Shown here: positions 11,493 through 22,182 of the stretch, one piece after another
How positions within the stretch are numbered: the stretch's first letter is position 1
Layout of the letters: every line of letters begins with the position of its first letter
Origin: an uncultured beta proteobacterium
Lineage (GTDB): Bacteria > Pseudomonadota > Gammaproteobacteria > Burkholderiales > Burkholderiaceae_C
Direction: 5' to 3'
Length of the DNA stretch: 43,814 bases
Assembly: GCA_903924955.1 (NCBI GenBank)
Contig: CAIYDK010000105.1
Location: forward strand, 1 to 43,814
The notes under the pieces: generated by a model
Told to the model about the DNA's origin: nothing
The model's database searches: none
What the model saw: the letters and a program-made list of their open reading frames with translations, nothing else
Made by a program: the position numbers and the translations under genes

Positions 11493-12767
11493 TCAATTAG
11501 GTGTTGAAACAGCGCTTGCGCCAAATCGCTGTTGGATGTAGTTTTCAACCACTGCCTGAAACTCTGCGGCAATGGAATCACCTCGCAATGTCATTCGTTT
11601 CTCGCCATCTATAAATACAGGTGCTGCGGGAGCCTCACCGGTACCAGGCAAGCTGATGCCAATATCTGCATGCTTGCTCTCGCCCGGGCCATTGACGATA
11701 CAGCCCATCACGGCAACCTTGAGGTTTTCAACGCCAGGAAAGCGTTCTCGCCAGATCGGCATTTTTGCTCTCAAAAACTCATCAATCTGTTGTGTCAACT
11801 CCTGAAACGTCGTGCTGGTCGTTCGCCCACACCCTGGACACGCCGTCACGCTTGGGACAAAATTTCTCAAACCCAGAGACTGAAGTATCTCCGAAGCGAT
11901 AACGATCTCCTGGGAGCGTAATTCGCCAGGTGCGGGCGTCAGGGAGACCCGAATAGTGTCACCAATGCCCTCTTGCAACAAGATACCCAAGGCCACCGAG
12001 GACGCAACAGTACCTTTTGTTCCCATACCCGCTTCCGTCAACCCCAAATGCAATGGGTAATTGGAACGGCGACCCAACTCGCGATAAACGGCAACCAAGT
12101 CCTGCACACCACTAACCTTGCAGGACAGAATAATTTGACTGGCACTCATACCGATATGCTCAGCCAACTTTGCTGACTCGATTGCGGAGGTAATCAGGGC
12201 CTCGTACATAACGGGCTTTGCGCCCCAAGGGACGGAACGTAGACTGTTCTCATCCATCAATGAGGCTAACAACTCCTGGTCCAGACTACCCCAATTGACA
12301 CCGATTCGAACAGGCTTGTCCCACCGCATGGCGGCTTCAATCATCAACAAAAACTGCCGGTCCCGCTTATCACCCTTGCCAACATTACCTGGATTAATTC
12401 GATATTTGGAAAGCGATTTTGCGCATTCCGGGTAGTCCGTAAGAAGGCGATGACCATTGAAATGAAAGTCACCAATCAATGGCACATCAACACCCATTCG
12501 GTCCAATTGCTCCCGAATGTAGGGTACCGCTTGGGCCGCCTCAGGCGTGTTTACCGTGATACGGACGATCTCCGATCCGGCGACGGCAAGCTCTTTGACC
12601 TGTATGGCTGTTCCAATCGCATCGGTTGTGTCGGTGTTCGTCATCGACTGCAATCTCACAGGTGCATCGCCCCCAACTGTCACAACATTCGAGCCCCAAG
12701 CCACCCGAGCTTGCAACGCACGTCGACGCACCGGAGTCGCCAGGGCAATAGGCAAATTGGAATCCAC
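11493..12767 (-). CDS. ispG: 4-hydroxy-3-methylbut-2-enyl diphosphate synthase
   Basis: 424 residues, the iron-sulfur enzyme for the penultimate step of the MEP isoprenoid pathway. It has the N-terminal TIM-barrel segment [30 protein letters not shown] and RINPGNVG. The C-terminal domain contains the 4Fe-4S ligands in [10 protein letters not shown] and [22 protein letters not shown]. It starts with GTG at 12767, overlapping the last base of the rodZ-like stop codon, so the two are likely translated together. The gene order rodZ-ispG-hisS is widespread in proteobacteria. Confidence 0.96.
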   Translation of the reverse strand: MDSNLPIALATPVRRRALQARVAWGSNVVTVGGDAPVRLQSMTNTDTTDAIGTAIQVKELAVAGSEIVRITVNTPEAAQAVPYIREQLDRMGVDVPLIGDFHFNGHRLLTDYPECAKSLSKYRINPGNVGKGDKRDRQFLLMIEAAMRWDKPVRIGVNWGSLDQELLASLMDENSLRSVPWGAKPVMYEALITSAIESAKLAEHIGMSASQIILSCKVSGVQDLVAVYRELGRRSNYPLHLGLTEAGMGTKGTVASSVALGILLQEGIGDTIRVSLTPAPGELRSQEIVIASEILQSLGLRNFVPSVTACPGCGRTTSTTFQELTQQIDEFLRAKMPIWRERFPGVENLKVAVMGCIVNGPGESKHADIGISLPGTGEAPAAPVFIDGEKRMTLRGDSIAAEFQAVVENYIQQRFGASAVSTPN

Positions 12768-13705
12768 TACTTCACCTCAAATCGTGCAATATTTTCCTTG
12801 GCAATGGCTCCCAAATTGAAAGCCTTGCCACGAACTTCTACATCAACGGCGTCTACACGACCGATGACAATGGTCAGTGGCGCATTCCCGGCGGCGCCAA
12901 CCACCTCGCCCTGTGCCAAAGTCTTGCTCAATTGAACAACCCCTGCTGCGTCCACCACTTTGACCCAGACCGCCGCTTTCGCCTTAAAGACAATCGTGTC
13001 CGACGAACCAGTTGGCGAACTAGCCGGAGGTAAGTTACGCTCCGACACTGAAGGGCTGGAGGCCACCTGACCCGGTCCATTGGGCAATGGTGCAGTCGCT
13101 CCGTCGCTCTGCACCGAGATGATTGGAACCGAAGCGACTGGGGCAGTCGGGGGCTGCGTTGACGCTTCGGACAACTTTTCGGCAGGCAAAACATCTGAAG
13201 AAACGACAGCTTTTGGCGCCTGAATCGATTGCTCAACTTCGAGTGGATTGGCTTGTTTTTCGGGGAAAAAAAACACTGTGGCGATCCCCGCAAACAGCGC
13301 AAGCACTATCAAAACCTGTGGTTTTCCAAAAACAGTCGAAATTGAGAGCCCAGCGTTGCCACCGGTCGTGCGAAATGGCGCGTTGATGCCTCGCTCATCA
13401 CCATTCAGCTTCGGCATAACAGTCGAGGGTAACCTAGCCAATACCGGGGCGGAGTCAATTTTCAGCGCGCGACAGACACTCGCCGCCAACGCACGAACAA
13501 AGACTGCATCATGAAGTAGGTCAAGTCTGTCGTTCTCCAGAGCCTCGAGTTTCTTGACTGGGATTTTCATGGAAACTGCCAATGCTGCCACATGCAATCC
13601 GGCGGCCTCTCGCGCAATTCGCAACATGCCTCCGGCAGTCAACACCAAACTCTGGGGCGCCACTGTCTTGTCAATTGATTCTTCAGTTACGACCAACTCA
13701 CTCAT
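12767..13705 (-). CDS. rodZ: RodZ-like helix-turn-helix membrane protein
   Basis: 312 residues. The N-terminal cytoplasmic HTH domain of the RodZ type spans about residues 25-90 ([20 protein letters not shown], then [18 protein letters not shown]). A membrane segment (about 130-148, [17 protein letters not shown]) follows, then a Pro/Ser-rich periplasmic linker and a C-terminal DUF4115 beta domain (from about 240, [18 protein letters not shown]). RodZ links MreB to the cell wall synthesis machinery and supports rod shape. It overlaps pilW by 8 nt upstream and ispG by 1 nt downstream, the usual context. Confidence 0.88.
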   Translation of the reverse strand: MSELVVTEESIDKTVAPQSLVLTAGGMLRIAREAAGLHVAALAVSMKIPVKKLEALENDRLDLLHDAVFVRALAASVCRALKIDSAPVLARLPSTVMPKLNGDERGINAPFRTTGGNAGLSISTVFGKPQVLIVLALFAGIATVFFFPEKQANPLEVEQSIQAPKAVVSSDVLPAEKLSEASTQPPTAPVASVPIISVQSDGATAPLPNGPGQVASSPSVSERNLPPASSPTGSSDTIVFKAKAAVWVKVVDAAGVVQLSKTLAQGEVVGAAGNAPLTIVIGRVDAVDVEVRGKAFNLGAIAKENIARFEVK

Positions 13706-14525
13706 TGAACGCCCCTCGCTCTAAAGCCAGATACTCACGTGATTGCGGGAATCGCTTCTTAAGCTGCGCGCCCAATTGCAAAGTTGCGTCACGGTTGTCT
13801 AGTCGACGTTCAACTTTGATTCCAAGCCACAATGACTCCGCATTGGCAAGTTCACTGTTGTTTAGTCTGCGCACGTAAAACTGTGAACGCACGAACTCAG
13901 CACGCTGAAACAGCAATAACGACAAGTTGTAGGCTGTAATGGGATTGCCAGCGTCCAACTCATACGACCGAACAAAACTGGCTTCTGCGTCCGCATTTTT
14001 CCCATATTTTTGCTGACAAAGCCCCTGAGCCATCCACGTTTTTGCCCTGTCACCGTAGTTCGGGTTTGCCAACGCGCTTCCAAACAACTGAACAGCCTCT
14101 GATAAACGTGCTTGCTGACAAAGCAGCCAACCATAATTGTGCTGAACCGATGCAGCTTTGGGATTGAGAGTGAGCGCTCGGCGAAAACTCTCCTCAGCAA
14201 TCGGGGTATCACTTAGGCGCATGTAGATCAAGCCGCGCAGGTTGTAGGCTTCAAATAGATTGGGATCTGCCGCAATCGATTGTTTGAGATGGTCCAGCGC
14301 ATCGGTCGTCTGCCCCTTGTCAAAATAGGCAACAGCCAATTCCAAACGTAATCTGGCCCGTTTGCGCGTTTCGGGTTCATCAGAATCCGTCACGAGATCC
14401 GAGTTCATGCCAGTGCTTGACACATTGGACGCACACGCCGTCAACGTGAGAATCGCCGTGCCCATGAGAGACAACCATAGAACGCAGGAAAGCGCCGCGG
14501 CGCCAATTCGCAAATTAGCAGTCAT
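13698..14525 (-). CDS. pilW: Type IV pilus biogenesis/stability lipoprotein PilW (PilF)
   Basis: 275 residues from the ATG at 14525, which has GAGG 8 nt upstream. It has a lipoprotein signal with lipobox LTAC (Cys31), then TPR repeats ([69 protein letters not shown]). PilW/PilF is the pilotin needed for PilQ secretin assembly in the outer membrane. It overlaps the end of rlmN by 11 nt and rodZ by 8 nt. No other pilus genes are in the window, which is normal for this conserved locus. Confidence 0.9.
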   Translation of the reverse strand: MTANLRIGAAALSCVLWLSLMGTAILTLTACASNVSSTGMNSDLVTDSDEPETRKRARLRLELAVAYFDKGQTTDALDHLKQSIAADPNLFEAYNLRGLIYMRLSDTPIAEESFRRALTLNPKAASVQHNYGWLLCQQARLSEAVQLFGSALANPNYGDRAKTWMAQGLCQQKYGKNADAEASFVRSYELDAGNPITAYNLSLLLFQRAEFVRSQFYVRRLNNSELANAESLWLGIKVERRLDNRDATLQLGAQLKKRFPQSREYLALERGAFNE

Positions 14526-15678
14526 TAACGGTATCCTCTTTGTCAACGGCCACAGGTCTATCAACGTCGCGAATGGGGATGATGCGACGCTTTGTCATCC
14601 GATTGTGAATGTCTGTACGGTCGTTGACATCGCCAGCCAACTGACCGCAAGCTGCATCAATATCACTTCCACGCGTTTTACGTATGGTGGTCACTATGCC
14701 TGAGTCACTCAGGATTTTTGCAAACGCAATCACCGCAGCGGTATCAGATCGAATCAAACCGGACTCGGGAAAGGGATTGAAGGGTATCAAATTAAACTTG
14801 CACCATGCCCCATGTTCCCCATGTAACCGGACCAGTTTGACGATTTCATTTGCGTGCGCCGCTGTGTCGTTTACACCCTTTAGCATGCAATATTCAAATG
14901 TAACAAAATCCCGTGGCGCCACATGCAGATAGCGTTTGCAAGCCTGCAATAGATCTGCTATTGGATACTTTTTGTTCAACGGCACAAGGTCGTCTCGCAG
15001 GGCGTCATTACTCGCGTGTAGTGAGACAGCCAATGCAACAGGACAGTCCTGACCCAGTCGATCAATCATCGGTACAACGCCAGACGTAGACACAGTCACC
15101 CGACGTCGCGACAGTCCGTAGGCGTGGTCGTTCAGCATAACTCGCAGTGCGGGCACCAACGCGGAATAGTTCTGAAGCGGCTCACCCATACCCATCATCA
15201 CAACATTGGATATGATCCGGTCGCTTTTGCTTAAATGCTTTCGCAAAAAATGCTCCGCAAACCATAACTGGGAAATGATTTCGGCCACGGTCAGGTTTCT
15301 GCTAAATCCCTGATGGCCTGTCGAGCAAAATCTGCAGGAAACGGCGCATCCCGCCTGCGAGGAAATACACAGCGTTCCTCTATCTTCTTCAGGAATAAAA
15401 ACCGTTTCTATGGCATTTCCACCACCCACGTCAAAAAGCCATTTGATCGTGCCGTCCGAGGAAATGTGCTGGGCCAGCACAGGCAATGCTCTGATCTCGG
15501 CGGTGGACTTGAGCTTTTCGCGCAAAGACTTTGCCAGATCACTCATCTCGTCAAATTCTGCCGCACCCTTTTGGTGAATCCATCGAAACAACTGGGTTGC
15601 CCGAAAACGCTTTTCCCCGAGCCGCTCACAAAAGGCGGCCAATCCGTCGAGATCGAAATCCAGCAGGTTGGCCGTCAT
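14515..15678 (-). CDS. rlmN: 23S rRNA/tRNA adenine-C2 methyltransferase RlmN
   Basis: 387 residues, radical-SAM enzyme that methylates A2503 of 23S rRNA and A37 of some tRNAs. The radical-SAM cluster motif is C111-A-V-S-C115-R-F-C118. Other family segments are [45 protein letters not shown] and [20 protein letters not shown], with the conserved catalytic cysteine in the last of these. It lies 8 bp downstream of ndk in the common ndk-rlmN-pilW order. Confidence 0.97.
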   Translation of the reverse strand: MTANLLDFDLDGLAAFCERLGEKRFRATQLFRWIHQKGAAEFDEMSDLAKSLREKLKSTAEIRALPVLAQHISSDGTIKWLFDVGGGNAIETVFIPEEDRGTLCISSQAGCAVSCRFCSTGHQGFSRNLTVAEIISQLWFAEHFLRKHLSKSDRIISNVVMMGMGEPLQNYSALVPALRVMLNDHAYGLSRRRVTVSTSGVVPMIDRLGQDCPVALAVSLHASNDALRDDLVPLNKKYPIADLLQACKRYLHVAPRDFVTFEYCMLKGVNDTAAHANEIVKLVRLHGEHGAWCKFNLIPFNPFPESGLIRSDTAAVIAFAKILSDSGIVTTIRKTRGSDIDAACGQLAGDVNDRTDIHNRMTKRRIIPIRDVDRPVAVDKEDTVNDC

Positions 15679-15686
15679 TGCATAAA

Positions 15687-16112
15687 TTAACGTGAGTACA
15701 CGTTCATGCCGGCGAAAAAGAACGCGATTTCAACCGCGGCAGTTTCGGCAGCATCGGAACCGTGCACAGCATTGGCATCAATACTGTCTGCAAAATCGGC
15801 GCGAATGGTGCCGGGGGCGGCTTTCTTGGGATCAGTTGCACCCATGAGATCGCGATGCTTCAAAATCGCGTTTTCACCTTCCAGAGCCTGAATCATGACA
15901 GGGCCAGAAATCATGAAGTCAACGAGATCTTTGAAAAATGGGCGAGCCTTGTGAACGCCATAAAACGCTTCTGCTTCAACACGAGACAAGTGAGCCATGC
16001 GAGCTGACACAACCTTCAGGCCAGCTGCCTCGAAGCGTGCATAAATTTGGCCGATAACGTTTTTGGCAACAGCGTCTGGTTTGATGATAGAGAGAGTGCG
16101 TTCGATTGTCAT
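15687..16112 (-). CDS. ndk: Nucleoside diphosphate kinase
   Basis: 141 residues, the normal length. It transfers the gamma phosphate from ATP to NDPs through a phospho-histidine, which is His117 in [16 protein letters not shown]. The N-terminal [20 protein letters not shown] and [21 protein letters not shown] are standard. It heads the run toward rlmN; an 81-bp gap separates it from rluB upstream, where a -10-like element is seen. Confidence 0.98.
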   Translation of the reverse strand: MTIERTLSIIKPDAVAKNVIGQIYARFEAAGLKVVSARMAHLSRVEAEAFYGVHKARPFFKDLVDFMISGPVMIQALEGENAILKHRDLMGATDPKKAAPGTIRADFADSIDANAVHGSDAAETAAVEIAFFFAGMNVYSR

Positions 16113-16173
16113 AATATTTCCTGAACTGAAGTAGTAGGCAGTATTCTTGCTTCAACGTGAAACAAAGCCTTAG

Positions 16174-16179
16174 ATTTTA
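16174..16179 (-). promoter_or_regulatory. Candidate -10 element for ndk
   Basis: The minus strand carries GCTAAAATCT in the 81-bp rluB-ndk gap, a TAAAAT -10-like hexamer about 61 nt before the ndk start. No convincing -35 is present at 16-18 nt. Supported by position and base pattern only. Confidence 0.33.
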
Positions 16180-16193
16180 GCATTTGCAGGGCT

Positions 16194-17570
16194 TTAACCA
16201 CGTCCCCTGCGGCGTTGCCCACCACCCGGACCGCCGCGTGTCTTTTGGCCAGCGTCCTGACGCTGGCGCGTAAAGCTATCCGCACCGATATACCCGAAGG
16301 CCGTTTTCATCGGGTCGGGCTGTGAAGAAACGCCATGACGATCACCCGACTTCTCAAAATGGCTGCCATCACCGCGTCCTCCTCCTTTGGTTGCATTAGG
16401 GCCATTGCCTGCTCTGCCTCCCCCTTGCGACGTGCCCCTTTGTCCGTTGTTCGCACCACGCGGTCCTCCTGAACGTCCGGGGCGCCGCTGACCGGGGCCC
16501 TGGGCGTTTCCACGAGGCGAAACACCATCGCGCTCATTACCCGCTGTACCCCGACCGCCCGCGGCTTGAACTAAAGCGCGAATATCAGACTCATCAAGCT
16601 CCATACAGGCGCCGCGTTTGAGGCCCCTAGGCAAGACCATGGCGCCATATCGAATTCGGATCAAACGACTCACCGCATGGCCTACCGCCTCGAACATCCG
16701 TCGAACTTCGCGGTTTCGCCCCTCCGAAATAGTCACTCGGTACCAACAATTGGAGCCTTCACCGCCGCCATCTTCAATTGAGCCAAAATGTGCCATTCCG
16801 TCGTCGAGTTTGACGCCCGCCAACAGCATCTGCTTTTCTTCCTTATTCAAGGAACCCAGCACACGAACGGCGTACTCACGCTCAAGGCCAAATCGAGGAT
16901 GCATCAAACTGTTCGCAAGCTCCCCCGAGCTGGTAAACAGCAAAAGACCTTCCGTATTCAAGTCCAGGCGGCCAACAGACTGCCACTTTCCCTGATGCAA
17001 TTTGGGAAGCCTGCGAAAAACAGTCGGCCGATTTTGTGGATCATCATGCGTTACGACCTCACCAACCGGTTTGTGATAAGCAATGACACGCGCTGGTGGA
17101 GGATCAATGCGAAATCGGATGGGTTTGCCGTTAACTTTGATATTGTCGCCAAACTGAATGCGTTGCCCAATGTGGGCTGGCTCATTGTTGACCGAGATGC
17201 GGCCTTCCATGATAAGTTGCTCCATCTCCAGGCGGGAGCCCATTCCTGCTTGAGCCAAAACCTTGTGAAGTTTCGGTGTTTCCGCCATGGGCGCCAATAC
17301 ACGCTTGGGTGCTACAAGACCATCCAAGTCCTCATCCGCATCAAACTGACCGGATACCACGTCATCAAACCGGTTCTGCAATTCACCAGCAGACTTGGGT
17401 CGATCTGTAGCTGCCGGCCTATCCAGATTAATTGGCAACTCTTGAATTGCCCCTAATTCAGGCGCAGCTGAACCTCCAACGCTCGTGTCAGCATTGGCCT
17501 GACTTTGCAGCGCGGGTGTCTCTGAATCTGCAACGACCGGAGTGCTATCAACAGGATTTGTCTTGTTCAT
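16194..17570 (-). CDS. rluB: 23S rRNA pseudouridine synthase RluB-type
   Basis: 458 residues. An N-terminal acidic extension of about 100 residues is followed by an S4 RNA-binding domain ([21 protein letters not shown], about 100-160) and the RsuA/RluB catalytic domain. The catalytic-Asp motif is [20 protein letters not shown], with further marks EYAVRVLG and [15 protein letters not shown]. The last 110 residues are a Gly/Arg/Gln-rich disordered tail ending [10 protein letters not shown]. RluB modifies U2605 of 23S rRNA; the long RGG-like tail is common in beta-proteobacterial homologs and probably binds RNA. Overlaps scpB by 4 nt. Confidence 0.92.
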   Translation of the reverse strand: MNKTNPVDSTPVVADSETPALQSQANADTSVGGSAAPELGAIQELPINLDRPAATDRPKSAGELQNRFDDVVSGQFDADEDLDGLVAPKRVLAPMAETPKLHKVLAQAGMGSRLEMEQLIMEGRISVNNEPAHIGQRIQFGDNIKVNGKPIRFRIDPPPARVIAYHKPVGEVVTHDDPQNRPTVFRRLPKLHQGKWQSVGRLDLNTEGLLLFTSSGELANSLMHPRFGLEREYAVRVLGSLNKEEKQMLLAGVKLDDGMAHFGSIEDGGGEGSNCWYRVTISEGRNREVRRMFEAVGHAVSRLIRIRYGAMVLPRGLKRGACMELDESDIRALVQAAGGRGTAGNERDGVSPRGNAQGPGQRRPGRSGGPRGANNGQRGTSQGGGRAGNGPNATKGGGRGDGSHFEKSGDRHGVSSQPDPMKTAFGYIGADSFTRQRQDAGQKTRGGPGGGQRRRGRG

Positions 17571-18241
17571 TCTGATATTCCATTCAATGGATGTATTCCC
17601 GCCAGTTCGGGTTCTAGCGGCATAACAATTTGCAAATTCGTATCGTCGGAAGTTGCTGAACTTGGAACCACGCCAAGCTCAGCGGTCTCGGCCAAGTCAG
17701 TCAGAGTACCGAAGACTTCTCCCTGATTTACCACGCTGTCCAATAGCGGCAGTTGATCAAGCGACTGCAATCCCAGGTCGTCCAAAAACTGTCGTGTCGT
17801 AGCGTAGAGCGCGGGACGCCCTGCTGCCTCCCTGTGCCCAATCACCTCGACCCAGCCTCGATCTTCTAACTGCTTAATCAAAAGTGAATTGATCGTAACC
17901 CCGCGAATATCCTCCATATCACCGCGCGTCACCGGTTGGCGATACGCAATAATTGCCAGCGTCTCAAGCGTTGCACGCGTGTAGCGAGGCGGCTTCTCTG
18001 GATGGAGACGATCAAGGTACTCACGCATCTCTGGCTTGCTTTGAAAGCGCCAACCCGTTGCGACGCTGATCAGCTCAACGCCTTTGGCAGACCAATCGCT
18101 TTTTAACTCTTCGAGCATACATTTCAGCGAATCAGTCCCAATCGAATCGCTGAAAAGTGCCCGCATATCCCGCACGGCTAGAGGCTGCTGCGAGCAAATC
18201 AATGCGGTCTCAAGGACACGCTTTGCATCCACCATATTCAT
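17567..18241 (-). CDS. scpB: Segregation and condensation protein B
   Basis: 224 residues with two winged-helix domains. The first is about 1-85; the second carries the family hallmark [28 protein letters not shown], then [25 protein letters not shown]. ScpB dimers bridge ScpA and SMC in the bacterial condensin. The C-terminal 45 residues are variable. It directly precedes rluB (4-nt overlap), a common pairing. No scpA lies next to it; rluD is upstream instead. The ATG at 18241 (MNMVDAKRV) or the one at 18235 may be used; neither has a strong ribosome binding site. Confidence 0.94.
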   Translation of the reverse strand: MNMVDAKRVLETALICSQQPLAVRDMRALFSDSIGTDSLKCMLEELKSDWSAKGVELISVATGWRFQSKPEMREYLDRLHPEKPPRYTRATLETLAIIAYRQPVTRGDMEDIRGVTINSLLIKQLEDRGWVEVIGHREAAGRPALYATTRQFLDDLGLQSLDQLPLLDSVVNQGEVFGTLTDLAETAELGVVPSSATSDDTNLQIVMPLEPELAGIHPLNGISE

Positions 18242-18363
18242 AGTCAGGCTTTATCGGAAACGCCACCAAAGGCGACAGGTCAACGTGATTCCAAATAGAC
18301 GGCAGCAGATGTGAAGAAATCACCGTGCCTACACCCGGCATCGTACCGGGGTATCTTCGGGGC

Positions 18364-19383
18364 CTAAGCCCACTCGGCTGGATTGTAGCGCAGGCCCCAA
18401 AAGCGCAGCAACAAATCAAAATCTGCGGGTGGCGGTGCCTGGAAGACCATTGCCTTCCCCGTTACGGGATGTGCAAATGCCAAACGCACCGCGTGCAGTG
18501 CTTGTCGCGCCATCACTGGGAGGCAAGAGCCACCATAAACGGAGTCTGCCACCAGTGGGTGCCCCAACGAGGCCATGTGCACTCGGATCTGGTGGGTTCG
18601 TCCGGTATGCAAAATACACCGAACTAAACACCCAGCATCGCCATTTGCCAACAGAATGAAATCCGTTTTTGCTGTTTTACCTGAATGTTTCTCCAGATCG
18701 ACGACCGCCATGCGCAAGCGATTTCGGGGGTCCCGGCCTATCGGAACATCAACAGTTTTAAGCGGTGGGCCAGCCCACGGACGGTGTGCAATAGCCAGAT
18801 ACTGGCGGCTTACCTCTCGGGCCGCAATCGCCCGAACCAGTTGATCCATAACGGCCCGAGACCGGGCAACCACCATCAAACCACTTGTATCCTTATCCAG
18901 TCGGTGCACGATTCCAGCCCGGGGGACGGATGCAATACTCTTGTCATAGGCCAGTAATCCATTGAGTAAAGTACCGCTCCAGTTACCCGGCGCTGGGTGA
19001 ACAACCAGCCCCGCAGGCTTATTGATGACCAGGATATGCTCGTCCTCAAACACTACTTCCAAAGGCATAGATTGAGGAGCAAAGGCCTGACTTTGCGGAG
19101 TTGGTCGCAACTCTATAAGAAGCGAATCACCCGCCTTCACTTTGCAGGACGCCTTACGGACCACTTGCGCATTGACTTGAACCAGGCCTGCCTCAATCAA
19201 TTGCTGCAAATAACTACGAGAAAACTCCGGCGCTGCATCCACGAGCGCTCGATCCAGTCGCCCTCCGTGCAGCACTGGCGTCACAGCTGCCTTACGCCAC
19301 TCAACGTCGGTCGCTAGTTCGTCAGTCTCGTCAGACTCGGTGACAACTGGGTGGCTCGATATAATTCCTGTGCTCTGTATCAA
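18364..19383 (-). CDS. rluD: 23S rRNA pseudouridine synthase RluD
   Basis: 339 residues. A short acidic N-terminus precedes an S4 domain (LDRALVDAAPEFSRSYLQQLIEAG, about 43-95) and the RluA-family catalytic domain, with LVINKPAGLVVHPAPGNWSGTLLNGLL and the catalytic Asp in GIVHRLDKDTSGLMVVA. Further marks are HTGRTHQIRVHMASLGHPLVAD. RluD makes pseudouridines 1911/1915/1917 in helix 69. The start appears to be a TTG at 19383 with AGGA just upstream; no ATG or GTG precedes the conserved S4 region closely. Its start is only 14 bp from the divergent bamD start. Confidence 0.93.
   Translation of the reverse strand: MIQSTGIISSHPVVTESDETDELATDVEWRKAAVTPVLHGGRLDRALVDAAPEFSRSYLQQLIEAGLVQVNAQVVRKASCKVKAGDSLLIELRPTPQSQAFAPQSMPLEVVFEDEHILVINKPAGLVVHPAPGNWSGTLLNGLLAYDKSIASVPRAGIVHRLDKDTSGLMVVARSRAVMDQLVRAIAAREVSRQYLAIAHRPWAGPPLKTVDVPIGRDPRNRLRMAVVDLEKHSGKTAKTDFILLANGDAGCLVRCILHTGRTHQIRVHMASLGHPLVADSVYGGSCLPVMARQALHAVRLAFAHPVTGKAMVFQAPPPADFDLLLRFWGLRYNPAEWA
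19360..19365 (+). promoter_or_regulatory. Candidate -10 box for bamD
   Basis: A perfect TATAAT occurs 32 nt before the bamD ATG, inside the first codons of the divergent rluD gene. The only -35-like word is GTGACA at 19340-19345, but at 14 nt its spacing is too short for a standard sigma-70 promoter. The 14-bp space between the two start codons means that any bamD promoter must overlap rluD. Confidence 0.45.
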
Positions 19384-19397
19384 GAAAGTTTCCTAAC

Positions 19398-20204
19398 ATG
19401 CTTCGTGTCAAATTATCCGTCGTTTGCGTTTCCCTGCTGACGACTGGCGCGCTCTTGATCGCAGGTTGCTCTAGCACGCCGGTCGATAAGACTGCCAATA
19501 TGAGCCCCAGCAAAATATATGCGGAAGCCAAAGAGGAAATGGCGGCCGGCCAATGGGAGCGTGCGGCACAGTTGCTGGAAAAGTTGGAGGGACGTGCTGC
19601 CGGTACACCGCTTGCCCAACAAGCTCAACTCGACAAGGCCTATTCCCAGTACAAGGCCACCGAACAGGCCCAGGCACTGGCCACACTAGAGCGCTTTATG
19701 AAGTTACATCCGGTTAGCCCAGCGATGGACTATGCCATTTACCTCAAGGGCCTGATTAACTTCAACGATGACTTAGGATTGTTCGCTCGGTTTACGCGAC
19801 AGGACCTCTCCGAACGAGACCAAAAGGCTTCGAAAGAATCCTTTGAAGCTTTCAAAGAGCTGGTAGACCGCTTTCCTGACTCTCGCTATACCCCAGATGC
19901 CCGCCAGCGCATGAACTACATTGTCAGTTCATTGGCTCAATACGAAGTTCACGTTGCACGCTATTATTACAAGCGTGGAGCCTATCTGGCGGCAGTGAAT
20001 CGCGCGCAATTGGCGGTCTCAGATTACCGTGAAGTGCCGGCAATTGAAGAGGCACTTTACATCCTGTATCGGTCATATGATTCCCTTGGCTTGACGCAAC
20101 TCAGGGACGATGCCAAACGGGTTCTGGAAAAGAACTACCCGCAATCGGAGCTCCTTGCAAAAGGTTCCCGCACAGTCAGTGAACCTTGGTGGAAGGTTTG
20201 GTAA
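19398..20204 (+). CDS. bamD: Outer membrane protein assembly lipoprotein BamD
   Basis: 268 residues, essential BAM-complex subunit (ComL family). It has a lipoprotein signal with lipobox IAGC (Cys24) and then five TPR motifs, starting SPSKIYAEAKEEMAAGQWERAAQLLEK. Family segments include AMDYAIYLKGLINFNDD, DRFPDSRYTPDARQRMNYI, ARYYYKRGAYLAAVNRAQ and EALYILYRSYDSLGLTQLRDDA. It is divergent from rluD, the common arrangement in beta-proteobacteria. Its last 29 bp overlap the 3' end of the convergent dinG-like gene. Confidence 0.96.
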   Translation: MLRVKLSVVCVSLLTTGALLIAGCSSTPVDKTANMSPSKIYAEAKEEMAAGQWERAAQLLEKLEGRAAGTPLAQQAQLDKAYSQYKATEQAQALATLERFMKLHPVSPAMDYAIYLKGLINFNDDLGLFARFTRQDLSERDQKASKESFEAFKELVDRFPDSRYTPDARQRMNYIVSSLAQYEVHVARYYYKRGAYLAAVNRAQLAVSDYREVPAIEEALYILYRSYDSLGLTQLRDDAKRVLEKNYPQSELLAKGSRTVSEPWWKVW

Positions 20205-22179
20205 GCGCGTTCAATGCCTGAACAAACTCTTCTTCGGAATTGATTGTTTTCATGGGCGGAAGCGCTGCCAGTATTCGACGGCCATAACCCATATGGGTCA
20301 ATCGAATATCGCACACGACCAATATTCCTCGATCAGTTTCGCTGCGAATCAGCCGCCCGGCACCCTGCTTTAGAGCCAAGGCAGCTTGTGGGACATGTAA
20401 TTGTTGAAACGGATTTTTTCCCTTTTCTAAAATTTTTTTCGATCGCGCCGCCACGATTGGATCATTTGGCGGTGAAAACGGCAACTTGTCTATTACCACC
20501 AGTTGCAAGGCGTCCCCTGATACATCAACTCCCTCCCAAAAAGATGCCGTTGCAACGAGAATGCTCCCTCCCCCCGCACCGCAAGGTCCGAGCCGAAAGC
20601 GTTCCGTCAACTCTCGCTTGGATGACTCACCCTGCAACAGAACCTCAATGCCAAATGGTTCAGGAAATTGCTCACGCAGACTTGTCGCAATATCGCGCAT
20701 GGCACGCAGGGTGGTGGTTAGTACCAAAGTCCGTCCTCCCAACATCCGCGCTCCCCTCGCAATAAGGTCCGAAACAGCCTTGCTGTGGGTGGTGTCAGAC
20801 GGCTTTGGCAGGTGTGCAGGGACGTAAATCGCCGCTTGGGATTGGTAGTCAAATGGGCTTTGCACCTGAAGTACCTGAGCACCTTGGAGTCCACATGACT
20901 CCAAAAATTGGGACATCGTAGCATCGTGGCCCAAAGTCGCCGAGGTAAAAATCATCGACTTACCATCACCACTCGCAGCCTCGACGGAAACGAATTTTGA
21001 GCGCATGGTGTCTGCAATATCGAGAGGCGATTGAACCAGTTTCACCTGCTCTCCCAAATCAACCCATCGAACCCATCCCTCTTGGACCGGATGTAAAAAG
21101 GCATCCAGTTCAGCTGTCAAGTGGGATGCCCGTTCACGCAAAGCCTTCAGTTCGGGAGATACATCCTCCATGCCGCGTAGAACAATTTCAGACTGCTGAA
21201 GCGTTGAATGAAGCGCTGCCAGCGTGCACTCCCATGTCTGTACATCCACCCCTGGTGGTTGATCTTCAAATCTCGCCTGACGAAACGCGTCATCTCCCGT
21301 ACGGCAAAGGGCTTTCAGTGCGGTAACCCTCCCGATCAACACATCGACCATTGCACGCCAATCCTCCACCATCAGTACGAGAAGATTTCCACAAGACGCC
21401 AAATCGCGGGCATACCGATCCAACTGGGCGGTTGTAACCTGCCGCCCCATGAATTGAACCCCGATCTCATTGAGTTGATGTGCCTCGTCAAACACCACGG
21501 ACTGCACCGTTGGGAGCAACTCGGCCACGCCTGATTCACGAACATTCATATCCGCGAAAAACAGATGGTGATTAATGACCACAATGTCCGCTGCCATCGC
21601 TTCGCGTCTGGCCAAATTGACGTGACAGGAATCCAGCTGCGGGCATTTTGTACCCTGGCAGTTCTCTCGGGTCGAAGTCACCAATGCGATGACGGGTGAG
21701 CGCTCATCAAGTAACGGCAGCTCAGCCAAGTCGCCAGACTTTGTTGTGCTGGACCACCGCTCGATCCATGCCAGATCGGCCTGCGCGGAAGGGTGCATGG
21801 CACGCAAATCGTGCCTCGCGAAGCCTAAACGATGCATACACAGGTAACTGCCGCGCCCTTTGAGCAACGCGACACGAACGGGCATGCCAAGCGCAACTAT
21901 CAATTTCGGAATATCGCGTCCAAAAAGCTGATCCTGGAGCGTTTTGGTGGCCGTGGACAAAAGTATCCGTTTACCACTGAGCAATGCCGGCACCAAATAG
22001 GCATAGGTCTTTCCAACTCCGGTACCGGCCTCCACCACAAGCATGCCGCCATTTTCAATCGCATCGGCGACCGACCGCGCCATAGTGGTCTGTCCGAAGC
22101 GCGGCAAAAAGCCTTCTACACCTTGCGCTAATGCACCGTTCGAATCAAAGACGCGTGCAACAGATTCCGCTAAGCCCAT
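20176..22179 (-). CDS. DinG/YoaA-type ATP-dependent DNA helicase
   Basis: 667 residues, superfamily 2 helicase of the XPD-like iron-sulfur group. It has Walker A VEAGTGVGKTYAYLVPALL (about 49-67), TATKTLQDQLF, and iron-sulfur-type cysteines at LCMHR, NCQGTKCPQLDSC and nearby. The DEAH box is in VVFDEAHQLNEIG, motif V in VATASFWEGVDVSG and motif VI in LKQGAGRLIRSETDRG. Length and sequence fit YoaA/DinG of beta-proteobacteria, enzymes that unwind damaged or blocked DNA. It follows the YdcH-like gene directly (TGA-TTG-ATG); I chose the ATG at 22179 over the TTG at 22182. Confidence 0.9.
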   Translation of the reverse strand: MGLAESVARVFDSNGALAQGVEGFLPRFGQTTMARSVADAIENGGMLVVEAGTGVGKTYAYLVPALLSGKRILLSTATKTLQDQLFGRDIPKLIVALGMPVRVALLKGRGSYLCMHRLGFARHDLRAMHPSAQADLAWIERWSSTTKSGDLAELPLLDERSPVIALVTSTRENCQGTKCPQLDSCHVNLARREAMAADIVVINHHLFFADMNVRESGVAELLPTVQSVVFDEAHQLNEIGVQFMGRQVTTAQLDRYARDLASCGNLLVLMVEDWRAMVDVLIGRVTALKALCRTGDDAFRQARFEDQPPGVDVQTWECTLAALHSTLQQSEIVLRGMEDVSPELKALRERASHLTAELDAFLHPVQEGWVRWVDLGEQVKLVQSPLDIADTMRSKFVSVEAASGDGKSMIFTSATLGHDATMSQFLESCGLQGAQVLQVQSPFDYQSQAAIYVPAHLPKPSDTTHSKAVSDLIARGARMLGGRTLVLTTTLRAMRDIATSLREQFPEPFGIEVLLQGESSKRELTERFRLGPCGAGGGSILVATASFWEGVDVSGDALQLVVIDKLPFSPPNDPIVAARSKKILEKGKNPFQQLHVPQAALALKQGAGRLIRSETDRGILVVCDIRLTHMGYGRRILAALPPMKTINSEEEFVQALNALTKPSTKVH

Positions 22180-22182
22180 CAA

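Noticed and set aside
13140-13160. GTCGGGGGCTGCGTTG in the rodZ-like gene as a repeat core
   Set aside because: Only a G-run matches; no hairpin or flanking repeat bases are present.
18315-18360. CCCGG/CCGGG hairpin in the rluD-scpB gap as a terminator
   Set aside because: Short stem, no U-tract, and gene order suggests read-through, so it is not listed as a feature.
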